A stretch of DNA of 6,117 nucleotides. Source: Hyphomonadaceae bacterium. GTDB taxonomy: Bacteria; Pseudomonadota; Alphaproteobacteria; Caulobacterales; Aquidulcibacteraceae. Positions 5,218 through 6,117 of this stretch are shown here, piece by piece. The position numbers were made by a program, and so were the translations under genes. The first letter of the stretch is position 1; each line of letters starts with the position of its first letter. The stretch covers positions 1 to 6,117 of the forward strand of contig DPWD01000234.1 in the NCBI GenBank assembly GCA_003526465.1, given 5' to 3'. The notes below the pieces were generated by a model. That model had not been told where the DNA came from and searched no databases. It saw only the letters and a program-made list of their open reading frames with translations.

Positions 5218-6117
5218 ACGCCTTAAACGGATCGCGCATCAGGATCACATCCTCGCGCTCGGGCGAGGTGGACACCAGGGCCGCCGGGCAGCCGATCAGT
5301 TCTTCGATGCGGCGGATGTATTTGATCGCCGCTGCTGGCAGGTCGCGCGAGGAGCGCACGCCGCGCGTGGTTTGTTTCCAGCCGGGCAACGTTTCGTAGA
5401 CCGGCTCGACCGCGTCCTGCTCCTTGAGCGCGGCGGGAAAATAGTCGAGCGTGCGCGCGCCGAGCTTATAGCCGGTGCAAATCTTGATCTCGTCGAAATC
5501 GTCGAGCACGTCGAGCTTGGTCAGCGCGATGCCGTCAGCGCCACAGAGCGCGATCGACTGGCGCACCAGCACGGCGTCGAACCAGCCGCAGCGGCGCGGG
5601 CGGCCGGTGTTAGTGCCGAATTCGTGGCCGATCTCGCCCAACTTTTTGCCGATGTCATCATGCAGTTCAGTCGGGAACGGCCCCGCGCCCACGCGCGTGG
5701 TGTAGGCCTTCACCAACCCTAGCACGTAGCTGATCTTGCGCGGGCCGACGCCAGCGCCCGCCGCCGCCTGCCCCGCCACAACGTTGGAAGAGGTCACGAA
5801 CGGATAAGTGCCGTGGTCGACATCGAGCAGCACGCCCTGCGCGCCTTCGAACAGGACGCGCTTGGATTGCTGGAACGCGTCGTCGAGCACGCGCCAGGCG
5901 GGCTTGGCGTAGGGCAACACTTTCGGCGCGATGGCGGCGATCTCGGCCTTCAGCGCGGCGACATCGATCTCGGGCAGATCGAGCCCGCGCCGCAGCGCGT
6001 TGTGATGGGCGGTCAGGCGTTCGATTTTCCAGGCGATGGACTCGGCATCGCCCAAGTCCGCCACACGCAGAGCGCGGCGGCCGACCTTGTCCTCGTAGGC
6101 CGGCCCGATGCCGCGGC
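5216..6117 (-). CDS. purA: Adenylosuccinate synthase PurA, partial (N-terminus beyond the right edge)
   Basis: Catalyses IMP + aspartate + GTP to adenylosuccinate, the first committed step from IMP to AMP, in the cytoplasm. The visible 299 residues begin [18 protein letters not shown], matching about residue 130 of the family, so some 130 N-terminal residues (including the GDEGKGK loop and catalytic His) lie outside. Present are [20 protein letters not shown] (visible residues 89-108), the aspartate-binding loop [14 protein letters not shown] (167-180), the guanine-binding LTKLDVLD (198-205), [22 protein letters not shown] and the end MRDPFKA. All visible catalytic motifs look intact. The GTG at 6064 is an internal valine, not a start; the frame continues to the edge. 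It is followed on the same strand, after 193 bases, by the Yip1-family gene. Confidence 0.97.
   Translation of the reverse strand, partial: RGIGPAYEDKVGRRALRVADLGDAESIAWKIERLTAHHNALRRGLDLPEIDVAALKAEIAAIAPKVLPYAKPAWRVLDDAFQQSKRVLFEGAQGVLLDVDHGTYPFVTSSNVVAGQAAAGAGVGPRKISYVLGLVKAYTTRVGAGPFPTELHDDIGKKLGEIGHEFGTNTGRPRRCGWFDAVLVRQSIALCGADGIALTKLDVLDDFDEIKICTGYKLGARTLDYFPAALKEQDAVEPVYETLPGWKQTTRGVRSSRDLPAAAIKYIRRIEELIGCPAALVSTSPEREDVILMRDPFKA

Noticed and set aside
5147..5722. Plus-strand 191-codon open frame opposite purA
   Set aside because: The plus-strand frame mirrors conserved PurA codons; purA is certain on the minus strand.
1..6117. CRISPR arrays, tRNA or rRNA genes, insertion sequences with transposase
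   Set aside because: No regularly spaced direct repeats, no rRNA- or tRNA-like conserved segments and no transposase-like frame were seen on reading both strands.

Overview
The window is GC-rich DNA that looks like a free-living alphaproteobacterium, most plausibly Caulobacterales (Caulobacteraceae or Hyphomonadaceae-like). The reasons are the RpoH sequence (alphaproteobacterial type with the RpoH box), TonB-dependent receptor and Yip1-family proteins of the kind common in that order, and promoter candidates of the Caulobacter housekeeping type. The order-level assignment is inference from sequence impression, not from a search.

Layout, left to right. (1) 1-22: end of a palindromic repeat, just past the stop of a TonB-dependent outer-membrane receptor. 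(2) 33-2312, minus strand: the receptor, complete, 759 aa. (3) 2313-2689: a 377-base divergent intergenic region holding a promoter candidate for each flanking gene and a perfect 7-7-7 inverted repeat sitting in the spacer of the rpoH promoter candidate. (4) 2690-3604, plus strand: rpoH, the heat-shock sigma factor, complete, 304 aa. (5) 3608-3679: a 72-bp composite palindromic repeat (outer 8-bp inverted ends plus two internal hairpins) between the convergent ends of rpoH and vapC. (6) 3686-4315, minus strand: a two-gene vapBC toxin-antitoxin operon, with a 22-bp AT-rich palindromic operator over its own promoter at 4332-4353. (7) 4390-5022, minus strand: a five-helix Yip1-family membrane protein. 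(8) 5023-5215: a short gap with nothing convincing apart from a coding-like open frame. (9) 5216-6117, minus strand: purA (adenylosuccinate synthase), missing its N-terminal part beyond the right edge.

How the genes relate. purA, yip1 and vapBC point the same way but have gaps of 193 and 74 bases, and vapBC has its own promoter, so they are probably not one operon. rpoH and the receptor are divergently transcribed and share a control region. rpoH and purA are core genes; vapBC and the palindromic repeats are the mobile-looking, accessory parts. I see no clearly undescribed multi-gene system. The observations most worth a second look are the palindrome inside the rpoH promoter, the two related palindromic repeats placed directly after gene ends, and the compact vapBC operator.
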